Shown here: positions 17,473 through 26,675 of the stretch, in pieces | Layout: each line of letters opens with the position of its first letter | Position numbering within the stretch: position 1 is the first letter of the stretch | Origin: Bradyrhizobium arachidis | GTDB taxonomy: Bacteria; Pseudomonadota; Alphaproteobacteria; Rhizobiales; Xanthobacteraceae | Assembly (NCBI RefSeq): GCF_015291705.1 | Contig: NZ_CP030050.1 | Span: 1,054,001-1,118,000 of the forward strand | Direction: 5' to 3' | DNA: 64,000 nucleotides | Made by a program: the position numbers and the translations under genes | The notes under the pieces: generated by a model | Seen by the model: only the letters and a program-made list of their open reading frames with translations | Databases searched by the model: none | What the model was told of the DNA's origin: nothing

Positions 17473-17715
17473 ATGGATCGGCTGAAGAAAGCGTTGGGGC
17501 ATCTCGAAGCCCAAGACTGTCCGAATTGCCGAATTACCATGAGATGGTTTCGCTCGGAGTTGGTGCCAGACACCCCCGATCCGTTAATCGCCCACCTCTT
17601 TCTTTGCCCGAACTGCAAACGCGTTCAGCGGACCGATACAAAGCTCACACCGGTTCGCGTCCCGCCTGACAAACAGTCAGCTCCTCGCTTTCGTGTGATC
17701 GCAGGTGGAAGGTAA
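17473..17715 (+). CDS. small zinc-ribbon protein
   Basis: The 80 residues contain two Cys pairs (QDCPNCRITM and LCPNCKRV), spaced as a zinc ribbon, with FRSEL and a basic C-terminus (VIAGGR). Such proteins are abundant unnamed families in Bradyrhizobium; nucleic-acid or protein binding is possible but not shown. A related remnant lies at 25,596. Confidence 0.7.
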   Translation: MDRLKKALGHLEAQDCPNCRITMRWFRSELVPDTPDPLIAHLFLCPNCKRVQRTDTKLTPVRVPPDKQSAPRFRVIAGGR

Positions 17716-18002
17716 GGCTGGCTCAGTTTGCTGGCCTGCAACGATTATTGTGCGGGCCCAAAGTCCATTCGCGCGAACGCGCTTTCTCACCTGAGACAAC
17801 GAAAGCTGGCCGGAGTTTATCGCGGGGTACCTTATTCGCTCATCCGTTCTGGATCCCACTCTTGGAATTGGAGATTCGAAACGGGCGGCGAGACGCGAAG
17901 CAACAGACAAATGCCCGTCTCGCCTTGTTAGCTGAGCGTCGCGTCCAAATGATCATCGATCGCGAGCTTGCATCGAAGTCTAGGGGCCTAGGCCTCGGCA
18001 GC

Positions 18003-18194
18003 CTAGTTGGTCCGGGCGAGGGATACGTTTTTCGAACGTGGAGCAGCACCTCGCTTTGGAGGCGCTTTGGGTTTAATGCCGTTCTGCTCGTCGAACTGCT
18101 TTATCCAGGATTGAATGTAGCGAGGATCATCGGGGCACAGCCGCTCAAGTAAACGAAGATTCTGCGCTCGGAAGTCCAAAAGGGTTTTCGGCAT
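18003..18194 (-). CDS. 63-residue hypothetical protein
   Basis: GAGGAAG lies just upstream of ATG 18,194 on the minus strand. The product has MPKTLLDFRAQNLRLLERLC, DDPRYIQSWIKQFDEQNG and a basic tail. No domain recognised; the ribosome site and amino-acid balance support a real gene. Confidence 0.6.
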   Translation of the reverse strand: MPKTLLDFRAQNLRLLERLCPDDPRYIQSWIKQFDEQNGIKPKAPPKRGAAPRSKNVSLARTN

Positions 18195-18414
18195 TACGCT
18201 TCCTCGAAACCCTGCCCATAAATAGCTTGAGGTATCGGGAAAAACTGGTCAACCCCAAAAGGCTGCTTGAAAGCCGCGCCCGGTTGATGCAGCCCAAAAC
18301 GTGGAGCCGTTGAACAGAGGTCGGGAGCCTCTACGCTCAACGCGGGTGGTCGGGGAGCACCTATGGTTTGACTACCTTCGTCAATCTAGCCCTCGGAACT
18401 AGGTGTGAGAGCCG

Positions 18415-18672
18415 TTACTGAAATACTTTGGGCAGCACGACGACGACCTCAATCACCTGTTTCAAGATCTCCGTAGCCAAATCCGCAATCACCAAGGCGA
18501 AGTCATCTTCGATCTCCGCGGCGATGCTTTCGTCCTTCGCATGGACGTACAAAAGCGGTCCATCCACTTCAGCAAATCTGACGCCAGCGAACACGCGATC
18601 GAATACAGTGGCGCCTATTACTCCGGCTAGCTTTGCCTGAATCGCGTAGTCCTGGGTGTCACTGAGATCCAT
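18415..18672 (-). CDS. 85-residue hypothetical protein
   Basis: Contains AIQAKLAGVIGATVFDRVF, LLYVHAKDESIAAEIEDDF and a C-terminal hydrophobic strand (VIEVVVVLPKVF). Composition fits a small soluble protein. No ribosome site stands out and no family is recognised. Confidence 0.45.
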   Translation of the reverse strand: MDLSDTQDYAIQAKLAGVIGATVFDRVFAGVRFAEVDGPLLYVHAKDESIAAEIEDDFALVIADLATEILKQVIEVVVVLPKVFQ

Positions 18673-18959
18673 GGCGCGGAGATAAAGTCACTTCACGCGA
18701 AAACAAGTCATAAAAAAAATTTCAACAACCTATTGCAAGCGAGTGAGCGGAGACTCCCGCTGTCTGCGGGCGCGGTTCTCATGCGCTTGCCGGATACTCG
18801 TTTGCTGGAGCGGATGCCATCGCGTCCTCTTGGGTTGCGCTTAGCTCGTTCAAAGGACTGAGCAAAGGAACGGGCCGTTCGTAGCCGCGTTTTCCTTCGA
18901 GTACCTGGAGTACCGGTCATGGATTCAGCCCGCTCAGAGACCGGCTCTTGGTCGAGCTG

Positions 18960-19247
18960 CTATGCTACCATTTGCCGATATTCAAGCCGTGCCCAGAACA
19001 ACGTGCCGTGAAACATGGCGATGATCGCGAGCAGCATCAAGAGGCACATCCCGAACCCGATCCATGCGGCCGCGGCTTGTCGCAATTCGATCCGGCCTGT
19101 CGCATCGCGGCGATAGTCGGGCCACCGCAATGGCTCCGGGGTTGCGCTGAACGCCTCGACATAAACCCGCCCCAACGACAGGAATGGCAGGACGATACGC
19201 GCCACTCCGTATCCGATCAGCTCGACGAGCATTCCAAACCTGGACAT
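18960..19247 (-). CDS. small integral membrane protein
   Basis: ATG 19,247 (MSRFGMLVELIGYGV) is preferred over a TTG four codons earlier. The 95 residues contain an N-terminal hydrophobic segment (IGYGVARIVLPFLSLG) and a C-terminal helix (WIGFGMCLLMLLAIIAMF) around a polar loop. Function unknown. Confidence 0.6.
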   Translation of the reverse strand: MSRFGMLVELIGYGVARIVLPFLSLGRVYVEAFSATPEPLRWPDYRRDATGRIELRQAAAAWIGFGMCLLMLLAIIAMFHGTLFWARLEYRQMVA

Positions 19248-19451
19248 GGCCGAACTCAAGCACGTCAGAAGTGTGCATCATGCAATGCAACAACCACACG
19301 TTGGGTGCCGTGCACGATCTAAGAGCGCAGCCCATAGGTCAACATCGAAAAAGGGCCACCCAAAATATTTTGATTTACCGAATTTTGCTTGCTCCGTCGG
19401 GCAAAACAGTGGTTCATAGGATGCTGGCTCTAATTACTGGAGGCCAGCGTG

Positions 19452-19628
19452 ATGGCTGACGAAGTCGAAACCTCTTGCGATCTGTCCAAGATCGCTAAGC
19501 TCAATGGCGATTTCAGGCGAAACTACGGAACCCTGCTTTGGGCGTTCCTGTATCTAAGATCCATCAGTGCCGCGCGGGGCGCTCTTGGCTGTGGGGCGGT
19601 CTGTTTTCCCTCGTCTGTTCGGCCGTGA
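19452..19628 (+). CDS. 58-residue hypothetical protein
   Basis: ATG 19,452 follows GGAGG at 19,439-19,443 with 8-base spacing. Product starts MADEVETSCDLSKIAKLNGD. The C-terminal part (ISAARGALGC) looks less natural, and a frameshift near 19,550 is possible because another frame becomes hydrophobic there. Weak call. Confidence 0.35.
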   Translation: MADEVETSCDLSKIAKLNGDFRRNYGTLLWAFLYLRSISAARGALGCGAVCFPSSVRP

Positions 19629-19997
19629 TAGGATGGCTAGCGTGTGGATATCGACCGAACACCAGCGCTATTCGACTGAAAACCAGGCGGCCGCAATCGC
19701 TGTCTACGCCGCGCAGCATGTCCACTAAGTCAGTTCGCGCGGTTGAATTACGGTCGCGGGTCGCACTAATCACTCAAAGAAACCAAACGCGTGGGCACAA
19801 AATGGGGCTTCTGCACCAAGTTGGGGTCAAACGAGTTTGCACTTCCTTGATGCGAGAGGTTCTGCGGACGGCAACTGAAAATAAAAGCTGTCGGGGGGCT
19901 CCGAACTACTCCTAAATCGCAGTGAATGTGGCCATTCAGTCACAGCTGTCAGTGACAGACGTCTGCTAAAAAGCCCATTCGTTTTTGGGAGTCCAGC

Positions 19998-20180
19998 ATG
20001 CCAAATGATGTCGCTCAGACCTCTGCGGGGCGCACCGACCAAAACAAGGTCGCTTCAAACCAGGCTCGCGTGGCGCGTCCCTCGAAGGTGCCTGATGCGG
20101 AGCACGCCGCCGATGATGCAGCTCCCTATGTGCCAAGCAAGTGGAACTGGGGCCCTCCGAGCGCTTCGACCGAGTGGTAG
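19998..20180 (+). CDS. 60-residue hydrophilic hypothetical protein
   Basis: A GGGAG ribosome site precedes ATG 19,998. The product is polar and low in structure (VAQTSAGRTDQNKVASNQAR, then DAAPYVPSKWNWGPP). No family recognised. The preceding 370 bases (19,629-19,997) hold no gene I can support. Confidence 0.5.
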   Translation: MPNDVAQTSAGRTDQNKVASNQARVARPSKVPDAEHAADDAAPYVPSKWNWGPPSASTEW

Positions 20181-20298
20181 TACCTTGGCACGCGCGAACT
20201 GACTGGATCGATAACGGGGAATCTCACCGGTCGCGGCTGGCTGTTCGAACATCGTCCGCAATTTACGTGAGGCCGCCGGAAACGCTGGTGCGTACGTC

Positions 20299-20475
20299 TT
20301 AGGATTTTACCTTGCCCGCGGTCTCGTCAATGACGCGCCCATTCGTATCTTCGATCCACGCTTCACGGCCAGTTTTGCGAAACTCAGCGACGTCAGCGAC
20401 CGCTGGGTTCCAGACATCCTTAAGGATTGAAGCTACGGTCTTATCGGCACTCCGTACTTTCACGTACCAAGTCAT
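20299..20475 (-). CDS. 58-residue hypothetical protein
   Basis: The frame starts at 20,475 after GGAGGAAAG and reads MTWYVKVRSADKTVASILKD, WNPAVADVAEFRKTGREAW and EDTNGRVIDETAG. The strong ribosome site and regular alternation of strand and helix support it. Function unknown. Confidence 0.6.
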   Translation of the reverse strand: MTWYVKVRSADKTVASILKDVWNPAVADVAEFRKTGREAWIEDTNGRVIDETAGKVKS

Positions 20476-20491
20476 AGAGACTTTCCTCCGA

Positions 20492-21075
20492 TTATAGTTC
20501 GCGATTCATCGCCGGATGGCTTCGGTTTTTGATTTTTATCCAGTGCTTCTGCCGACCACGACAACACGGTTTGTCGCGCTGCTTGGAAACCAGGTCTTCT
20601 AGTCCCATGCGATAGGCAGCCCGGAATAGATCGCGGCCGATCTCGCCGCGCTCGAAGGGTGCCCGGCTGATCCCATCCGGCCGGCGCGCCAGTAGCTGCT
20701 GAAGATTTGCCTTGCGCCGATGGAGCGGGAGGGGCCGCAAATCCTCTCCGCCCATCGCGAGGATATCGAAGGCATAAAGCTGAACCTCGTAATCGTGCTG
20801 CCGGCTGTGAACCGCGTTGAAGTCGCTGATGCCGTCCACGCCGAGGATGATGGCCTCACCATCGATCACAAACCGCTTCTGCCGGTTCTTCAACGCTGCC
20901 TCAGCAATCCAGGGGTAGCGCTTGGGCCGGCGCCATTTCGCGAGAGCAGCCGCACGCGGGTGTCCTCCCGAACGACCAGCATCCGGTAGCCCTCGCGCCT
21001 TTCGTGAATCCAGTCCGGCCCTGAAGGCACTTGCTTGGCTGCGGTACCCAGGCAGAGCTCGTACGCCGTGCGCAT
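20492..21075 (-). pseudogene. frameshifted ATP-dependent DNA ligase (catalytic-domain type)
   Basis: The first frame has PSGPDWIHERREGYRMLV and RLLSRNGA; the second continues with RYPWIAEAALKNRQKRFVID-GEAIILG, LYAFDILAMGGEDLRPLPLH, LEDLVSKQR and HWIKIKN. Together they are the nucleotidyl-transfer domain of an ATP-dependent ligase. A frameshift near 20,920 splits it, and motif I has lost its lysine (RREGYR in place of K-[HY]-DGYR, one codon shorter). A different lineage from the other ligase copies in the window. Confidence 0.8.
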
Positions 21076-21797
21076 GGGCGCGAGATAATATTTCGGCGCA
21101 GTTTACGAGTCGGGAACAAATGGCAAAGATGCCAATTATCTCCTTGCTCCGGCACCCCTAAAGCCCCCCTGAAGTCGGAGCGGGACCCCAAACGGCCCCA
21201 GCAGCCGACCCCCTGCTGGGGCCGCCGTTTTGATGGCGGCGAGCTATTAACAGCGCGCCTCGGCGGCCCCTTATGCTAGTAGTATGACGTGCCGCGCCGA
21301 TCGTGCGGAACGTCGCGGCGCCGGCCGCAGGGGTCGTTCCAGAGCGGCGCCTGCGGCCTTTCGTCAGCAGACCGGGGGAATTGGGGCACACATCCGGGAA
21401 TAGTAAGCAAGCGAAGGAACAGCAGGTCGGAAACGTGCTTGTCTCGCGGTGACGGCTTCTGACCCATGAGGCTAGAGCCTGTCGGGAGGCCCCAGCATCA
21501 TCATGCCCCCCGGCCCGGGGGGCCGTCCCCTAGGGCTATGCGAGGCGTCGTTTGGACAAGACTTCGAGAGCCGTTTTCGCGATCCGTGCGACGGCCATCG
21601 TCGCCGGTGGCGCCTTTTTTGCCATCCGTTTCCTACTCGCATTGCACTTTTGACCTCCTGTCCGCATCAAAAATTCATTCTGGAAATCACGCGGTCTTTG
21701 GTCGTTTTCACCTAATCACCGGCCGAGGCTCTGTCCCGTAGGCGTCGGTGGCTGAGAGACCGAGCGCGCTCCCGCCTGCAAAGCAAGGGGCGCCATC
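21076..21797. other. 722 bases without a supported gene
   Basis: Apart from the long hairpin at 21,194-21,223, I see only GC-rich low-complexity DNA. The final 75 bases (from 21,723) match 25,983-26,058 and form the upstream flank of the family A repeat. Confidence 0.5.
21194..21231 (+). terminator. long GC hairpin followed by TTTT
   Basis: GGCCCCAGCAG (21,194-21,204) pairs perfectly with CTGCTGGGGCC (21,213-21,223) across 8 bases; the outer AAACGG/CCGTTTT can extend it. Shape fits a terminator, though no supported plus-strand gene ends here. Confidence 0.5.
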
Positions 21798-21995
21798 ATG
21801 GCCGACAATCCTAATCTCGTGCGCGCGCACGATTTAGCTGCGGAGATCACCGAGCAGAACGCCCGCCTGCGCGAGTTGCTGGCCAGATCAATCGAAGTGC
21901 TCAAATTGCTGAAGCCGGAAACGTTTCTCGGCCGCAGAACGCAAGAGCCGTCTGCAATGGAAGCGAGGACGACTAGAGGTCATCTCCGGCGATGA
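21798..21995 (+). CDS. family A small protein (65 residues)
   Basis: AAGGGG precedes the ATG. Product: MADNPNLVRAHDLAAEITEQ, NARLRELLARSIEVLKLL and TFLGRRTQEP. The copy at 26,059 shows that one G has been lost near the end here, so the usual MEARDD stop is replaced by MEARTTRGHLRR. The protein may still be made with an altered tail. Predicted helical; function unknown. Confidence 0.55.
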   Translation: MADNPNLVRAHDLAAEITEQNARLRELLARSIEVLKLLKPETFLGRRTQEPSAMEARTTRGHLRR

Positions 21996-22036
21996 TCTCG
22001 CTGGGAACGAAGCGGTTGCGCCGGCATTCCGCCCTC

Positions 22037-22117
22037 ATGCAAGACGACTTACTTCGCCGTGCTGAAAGGGCAATTCGTGAGAGCTTGGCGCGAGAGCGCT
22101 TGCCCAGCAGTATCTGA
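22037..22117 (+). CDS. 26-residue microprotein, MQDDLL family
   Basis: Reads MQDDLLRRAERAIRESLARE, ending LPSSI and TGA. Its first sixteen residues parallel the microprotein at 880 (MQDDLLERAARMIAES). Sequence conservation between distant loci supports translation. No function known. Confidence 0.45.
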   Translation: MQDDLLRRAERAIRESLARERLPSSI

Positions 22118-22285
22118 TGCGGGCCAGAACCAACGCCGCCAAGGTCATGGCAACCATGCGGGTGGTTCAGATGGAATCTCGTCGTCCTCGATCGGCCATG
22201 GTCGATAGGTTTGCTCCGGAACAGGGAAGTCGAGAGGGAAAAGCAGCGCGAGGCTTTTCGGATGAAAGCTGGTTCGCGCCCCCAT

Positions 22286-22411
22286 TCAACGAATACCGTC
22301 TCTGATTTCGGTCTGCCAGGCCATATTTTTCGCGCGAAGCTGTTCAGCCTCGGCGATAGCTGCTGCAGCACGGGCGAACAGCTTTTCGTGGGCATCGAAG
22401 GGGTCGGCCAT
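22286..22411 (-). CDS. 41-residue small protein related to the MQDDLL group
   Basis: Reads MADPFDAHEKLFARAAAAIA, EAEQLRAKNMAWQTEIRDGI and R. The RAAAAIAEAEQL segment parallels RAARMIAESKKL at 880. A single charged helix is likely. The ribosome site is weak, and the sense is opposite to the neighbouring microprotein. Confidence 0.45.
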   Translation of the reverse strand: MADPFDAHEKLFARAAAAIAEAEQLRAKNMAWQTEIRDGIR

Positions 22412-22503
22412 GTCGGACAACTAACTTGGGTTAAGTTTGGTTCCAATCCATGGAACGAGGTGGGAAGCCGTTGAGCTTGTCGCGGGACGTGAGCCGAAAT
22501 CTC

Positions 22504-22878
22504 TCAGCGCTCCCCAGCCCACCAGACAGACGGAGGATTGGCGGCCGAAATCTTCTTCCGCAAGGCGAGGACGTGACTGCGTTTGAAGGGCCGCCCTTGA
22601 CGCTGAGAGCACTGCCGGCAGCGCATGTAGCGCTCCAGCTCGTGGATGGGGTGGGCTTGGCGCGCCTGACGACGTCCAGCGCGACGCTCTGGTGGGTGTC
22701 GCAGCCGAGGCACTTCACCTCAAGATAGCGATAGCCGGCGTTGAGGGCATCACCGAGCGTCGGGGATGGCTAGGCAGGGCCACGAAAACCGAGCATCCGG
22801 GCATTCTAGGCCTGCGGCGCGTTCGGCCAGAACGCGGGCCGTGGTCCCGAACAGGTATTCGCGCGACTTGATGCTCAT
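22504..22878 (-). pseudogene. frameshifted CxxC-containing conserved hypothetical gene
   Basis: Starts MSKSREYLFGT-like (MSIKSREYLFGTTARVLAER) at 22,878 and then loses frame. Another frame resumes with NAGYRYLEVKCLGCDTHQ, VALDVVRRAK, TPIHELERYMRCRQCSQ and ends PPSVWWAGER. The two Cys pairs suggest a zinc ribbon. I recall full-length rhizobial proteins with this order, so this is a decayed copy with at least two frame changes. Confidence 0.7.
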
Positions 22879-23078
22879 GGCAGATTGATTTCGCCTGACG
22901 GGTGCGGAGGCAAGCCGCTAGCTCTTGGGTTTGCGACCCATCGTGAGCCCAAGTGTCCGCCCTATGTTATCCGGCATATGGGCTTGGCCGAGTGAAGATC
23001 AAAAAAATCGCGATCGATCGGCGAAGAGACTCAGCTGGGTATCCCGGCCAAATCTCTATTTGCCAGGGAGGTGCTTGC

Positions 23079-23438
23079 ATGTCTTTTGGCCCGATGGCCG
23101 CCGCCGTCGACTGGCTCGATGCCTACCGTTCCGGCGACATAGAAACGCTACTCGAAATGTACGCAGAAGATGCCGCTGTCTACTGCGATTGCCACGAATT
23201 GATTATTACCGGCAGAGAAAACCTGCGTGGCTACTGGGCTATCCATCTGCAGAAACACCCAGCTGCTGAGCTGGACAATCTTCAGCTCTCGCACGGTGGC
23301 GCAATCATCTCGTACGTCAGCCGGGAAAACGTAGTGCAGGCGGTCTTGGACTTTAATGATGCCGGGAAAATCAGGACACTGAGCTGCAGGCCGACACGTC
23401 AGGCCTCGTCCGGCTCCTGCCAAGGCGGAGTCTGCTAA
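23079..23438 (+). CDS. SnoaL/NTF2-like protein
   Basis: GGGAGG precedes ATG 23,079. The 119 residues show VDWLDAYRSGDIETLLEMYA, EDAAVYCDC, ITGRENLRGYW and VLDFNDAGKIRT, the usual helix plus curved-sheet layout of SnoaL-like proteins. Cytoplasmic. The tail after about residue 105 (RQASSGSCQGG) does not look like the family and may be frameshifted. Ligand unknown. Confidence 0.7.
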   Translation: MSFGPMAAAVDWLDAYRSGDIETLLEMYAEDAAVYCDCHELIITGRENLRGYWAIHLQKHPAAELDNLQLSHGGAIISYVSRENVVQAVLDFNDAGKIRTLSCRPTRQASSGSCQGGVC

Positions 23439-23599
23439 GCGTCAATAGCCGCCTCAGATCCAGGGTCAATAGCCATGCAGTAGGAGGGGTTTCAAACGGT
23501 TTCCCGACGGTAAATACATTTTCAACCTTGCTTTGCGATGTTGTACGTCCAGGGAAGCAGAACACTCGCTCGAGAGATCTTGCGGCCTCCGACGGCGCG

Positions 23600-23845
23600 C
23601 AAGACAACAACCGATCTTCAATCAGCACGACCGGCAGATCCTCGATCGACTACGCGACCATGGGTTGGTCCCAGGTTCGACAGACCAAACGTGACCTTGT
23701 CCGAAACGGATGGATGGAGCAACGGTCTTCCAAAGGCGGTATCGAATATCGCACCACCGAAGCCGGACTGGCGGCGATTGTCCGGCCACGATTGAAGCAG
23801 ACTATGCAAGGTCCGCAACGAGTGCCGGAACAGAAGCGGCTGTAG
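23600..23845 (+). pseudogene. remnant of a small winged-helix protein
   Basis: One frame reads QHDRQILDRLRDHGLVPGST and then stops; the next continues TKRDLVRNGWMEQRSSKGGI and EYRTTEAGLAAI. Joined, they resemble a winged helix-turn-helix with a wing (EYRTTEAG). A frameshift near 23,690 separates them. Interpretation rests on pattern only. Confidence 0.4.
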
Positions 23846-23868
23846 GGGCAGCGAAGGTGTCGAGGGCA

Positions 23869-24088
23869 ATGGAACTGATTGTCGCTGGCTATGTGAAGGT
23901 GCGAAACCGACGCGCCCTGATGGATTTGCTGACTCATCGCCTGAAGGTGCTCGCAGTTGCAAGGCGTTTCAGGCGTCAATCCGGAAAACGCCGTCAAGGC
24001 GATCCAGGAAGAATTAGCGTTGATCGAAGCCGGCCTCGAAGAACTCAAGCCATCGCCCGGCTCAGTGCCTGAAAACGAGTGGAGCTAG
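23869..24088 (+). pseudogene. frameshifted small hypothetical gene
   Basis: Begins MELIVAGYVKVRNRRALMDL and LTHRLKVLA; after this another frame continues QLQGVSGVNPENAVKAIQEE, LALIEAGLEELKPSPG and stops. The second half is as natural as the first, so a small deletion near 23,960 has split one coding region of about 73 codons. Confidence 0.5.
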
Positions 24089-24291
24089 GATCAATCCACG
24101 TTCTCAACTAGCCCATCGCGTCTCTTGCGTGTGGAATGATAAGATGGGAAACTGCCGTATTTCCCGGCAGTCCAACACGCATTCAGGGGGAGCTTGTTGT
24201 GTGCAGAAGTGAATTCGCCGTGCGGCCATGACCAGGCGTCGTGCGGCCCGAAACACGTTACGGCGCCGGAAGGCGATCGGAGGGAGCTGGA

Positions 24292-24534
24292 GTGAAACAA
24301 CTGAGGAAGTTAGAGCACCAAAGAGATCTGTCTACTCGGGCAGCCGCCTACCTCCACGATGTAGATTGGGTGCGGGAACTAAGGATCAACCTGTTTCGTC
24401 GCTATTGGCATCATCAAATCAGTGACCGCGCTTATGAGCTGTGGGAGCAGGCCGGGCACCCCACGGGGCGCGATCTTGAATTCTGGCTTGAGGCGGAGCG
24501 GGAGATCGGGACAGGCACGAACGCGGTGATCTGA
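24292..24534 (+). CDS. DUF2934-type small protein
   Basis: GTG 24,292 follows AGGGAG. The 80 residues end in the DUF2934 pattern: ISDRAYELWEQAGHPTGRDL then EFWLEAEREI. DUF2934 proteins are short rhizobial proteins of unknown role, often near stress genes. The N-terminal half is charged and helical. Confidence 0.75.
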   Translation: MKQLRKLEHQRDLSTRAAAYLHDVDWVRELRINLFRRYWHHQISDRAYELWEQAGHPTGRDLEFWLEAEREIGTGTNAVI

Positions 24535-24674
24535 TCCTCGGCTCCGTAGACGGCTGCTCACTGGAAGAGAAGCCAATCAACCGCTGAGCTGTTCTGGCCT
24601 TTCGGAATGCCAAACCTAGGAGTTGAAGCCGCCTCGTTGGCCACTGTGGTTTGATTTTGCAGTATATTCGACCA

Positions 24675-24730
24675 ATGCCCACCTTGAGAACTGTAAGGCT
24701 ATTCTTCGCAGGCTGATCGCCAAGGGCGTT
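24675..24730 (+). pseudogene. short remnant of family B
   Basis: The first 55 bases match the start of the family B gene at 15,721 apart from a one-base deletion after ATGCC that destroys the frame (ENCKAILRRLIAKG is readable in the shifted frame). Homology then ends. Confidence 0.6.
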
Positions 24731-24744
24731 CTCACAAGTTCCTA

Positions 24745-25595
24745 GATTGCGGCTTAGGAGCAGCACCCGCGGCCCGCTCGCGCCAGCCAACGAGCAGGTA
24801 AATCTGCAACGCCGCCCTCACCCTTGGTGGGCCGGGCCTCTGTCTTGCGTCAGCGCGAGCGCAATTTCAGGCTGTCCAAAGAGCTAGGATATTATTCGGA
24901 TGGGAGGCACTGGTTGGATGGCCTACGATCGAGAGCGCAAGGGACCGCGCTGATTGGAACTGACTGGGCAGCCAACCTGACGAAAGAGAAGGCAGAACGG
25001 GCGTACCAAATGCTCTCCCGCTCGGACGGGGGCCCATCCGCTGGCGGGTCCGGCGGCTCCTCATAGCGAAGGCTCCCACCATCGCAGGGTTTTCCCTATC
25101 GAAGCTTTGGCACAAACAGCAGCCAGCCTGATCTAACTTAAGTTAAAGCTTGGGACATGGCCAAGAAATCCTTGTGCATGTACTTGCCATCGGCGCCGGC
25201 GTTTTCATCACGCTGGCAGCCCAACGGCGCTCATCTTCAGCCTTTGATCTATCTCAAATAGCGCACGCAATCGGTCCGCATCCTCCATGGCTGACGGGAG
25301 GCGACAATGCGATCGACCATGCGACCATGGATGTTGCATGCGCTGGCGTGGGGCTTAGCTGCAGCGGGCTTAGTAGCCATTGTTTCGATGAGCCTTTAGG
25401 CGGCCCGCTTCGCAGGCGTCGAACCCAATCGTTGCACGCGCATTCTGCAAGCCGTTCCTAAAAAGAACTGGATGAATGGATGTCCACGAGGATATTCTTT
25501 CCCGAGACGTCTAGTTTAATGAGAAACGACGCGAAGCAGCTTATCTTTAGTTAGCCCCTTGAGCCGCTAACGGGTGTCAGCATGCTTCGCATTAA
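24745..25595. other. about 850 bases with no convincing gene
   Basis: Frames at 24,827-25,066 and 25,150-25,461 are open but show no family pattern and poor composition. Positions 25,443-25,480 match the tail of the family A/B junction at 15,670-15,705 (CCGTTC, then GAACTGGATGAATG), another repeat scrap. Confidence 0.4.
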
Positions 25596-25751
25596 TTCCC
25601 CGCCTTCCAGGCGCGCCAAGAGCAATTCGACACCTGCCCACGCTGTATGGGCCGGTTGAACCGGGTGGAAAACTTTCTCAATGCCCGCACGGACAAGCCG
25701 GTGCGCATTTACAAGTGTGTCGATTGTCAGAAGCTCACCTGGGACGATTAA
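25596..25751 (+). pseudogene. zinc-ribbon small-protein remnant lacking a start codon
   Basis: An open stretch directly after a TAA reads FQARQEQFDTCPRCMGRLNR, VENFLNARTDK and YKCVDCQKLTWDD before its own TAA. Two Cys pairs form a zinc ribbon, but there is no start codon before the conserved part. Confidence 0.55.
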
Positions 25752-26058
25752 AGCGGCCCTCTCCGTTGATCTCGCTCAAGCCGCGCTTTCGGATCGGAGC
25801 CGGCACGTCATCGGTCACCCTCTAAGTCAGACTCGCCCCCGCCACACAGATGAGGGGTAGTGGCTGAGATGTAGTGGTTCGCAAGGCTACCAACGCTGGA
25901 TCGCTCCAGCTCGTCGATGGGGATCGTCTTCGTCGGCCAATTGAGGAGCCCATTCCGCCAGCCGGAGTTGTTAGTTCCCACCGCCGAGGCTCTGTCCCGA
26001 AGGCGTCGGTGGCTGAGAGACCGAGCGCACTCCCGCCTGCAAAGCAAGGGGTGCCATC

Positions 26059-26236
26059 ATGGCCGACAATCCTAATCTCGTGTGCGCGCACGATTTAGCT
26101 GCGGAGATCCGAGCAGAACGCCCGCCTGCGCGAGTTGCTGGCCAGATCAATCGAAGTGCTCAAATTGCTGAAGCCGGACACGTTTCTCGGCCGCAGGATG
26201 CACGAGCCGTTTCCCATGGAAGCGAGGGACGACTAG
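26059..26236 (+). pseudogene. family A small gene with a two-base deletion
   Basis: The same as 21,798 over 75 upstream bases and most of the gene, but ATCACCGAG has become ATCCGAG, which breaks the frame at codon 17. The end is intact in the original frame (EPFPMEARDD then TAG) and abuts the next ATG. The two copies carry different lesions, so each reveals the original reading of the other. Confidence 0.75.
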
Positions 26237-26407
26237 ATGACCTTCACCAAGCGCGTTCAGCCCGACCGCAACAAGATCGAAATGAACGACGATTACGCAG
26301 TCAAGTACTGGACCCATGAGCTCGGCATAACCAGAAGCAGACTACAACACCTTGTTGAAAAGGTCGGCAATTCTGCTGCAGCAGTCCGCAAGGAATTGTC
26401 GAGGTAG
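26237..26407 (+). CDS. DUF3606 small protein
   Basis: The 56 residues fit DUF3606: NKIEMNDDYAVKYWTHELGI followed by LQHLVEKVGNSAAAVRKEL. It begins at the base after the family A stop. DUF3606 proteins are short, probably helical, and common beside rhizobial stress genes. A second member is at 59,068. Function unknown. The following 268 bases hold nothing recognisable. Confidence 0.8.
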   Translation: MTFTKRVQPDRNKIEMNDDYAVKYWTHELGITRSRLQHLVEKVGNSAAAVRKELSR

Positions 26408-26675
26408 CGTTGAAGCGAGAGGACAGAGAGCAGCTGCTACTGATGGTAGACGTCTGTATAGCTGCTTGCCTCGCTAGTTAATCGCCGTTCTCATTTCGAT
26501 GAGAAGGGTGTTTCTCGAATAATCGCGAAGTGCTGCCTACGACGCATTAGGCTTCCTCGACACTCGTTTGAGTCTCCTCCCGGTTGATCCGTCATCCCAT
26601 CACCGGCGGATGCGAAGAAGGCTCGCAGCCGAGGCAGATGCTCGCTCCGAGCCGACGGCCGCCCTCGCAACTTGA

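Noticed and set aside
19527..19547. GGAAC followed by GCGTT as a stress promoter
   Set aside because: Spacing is only about 11 bases and it lies inside a reading frame.
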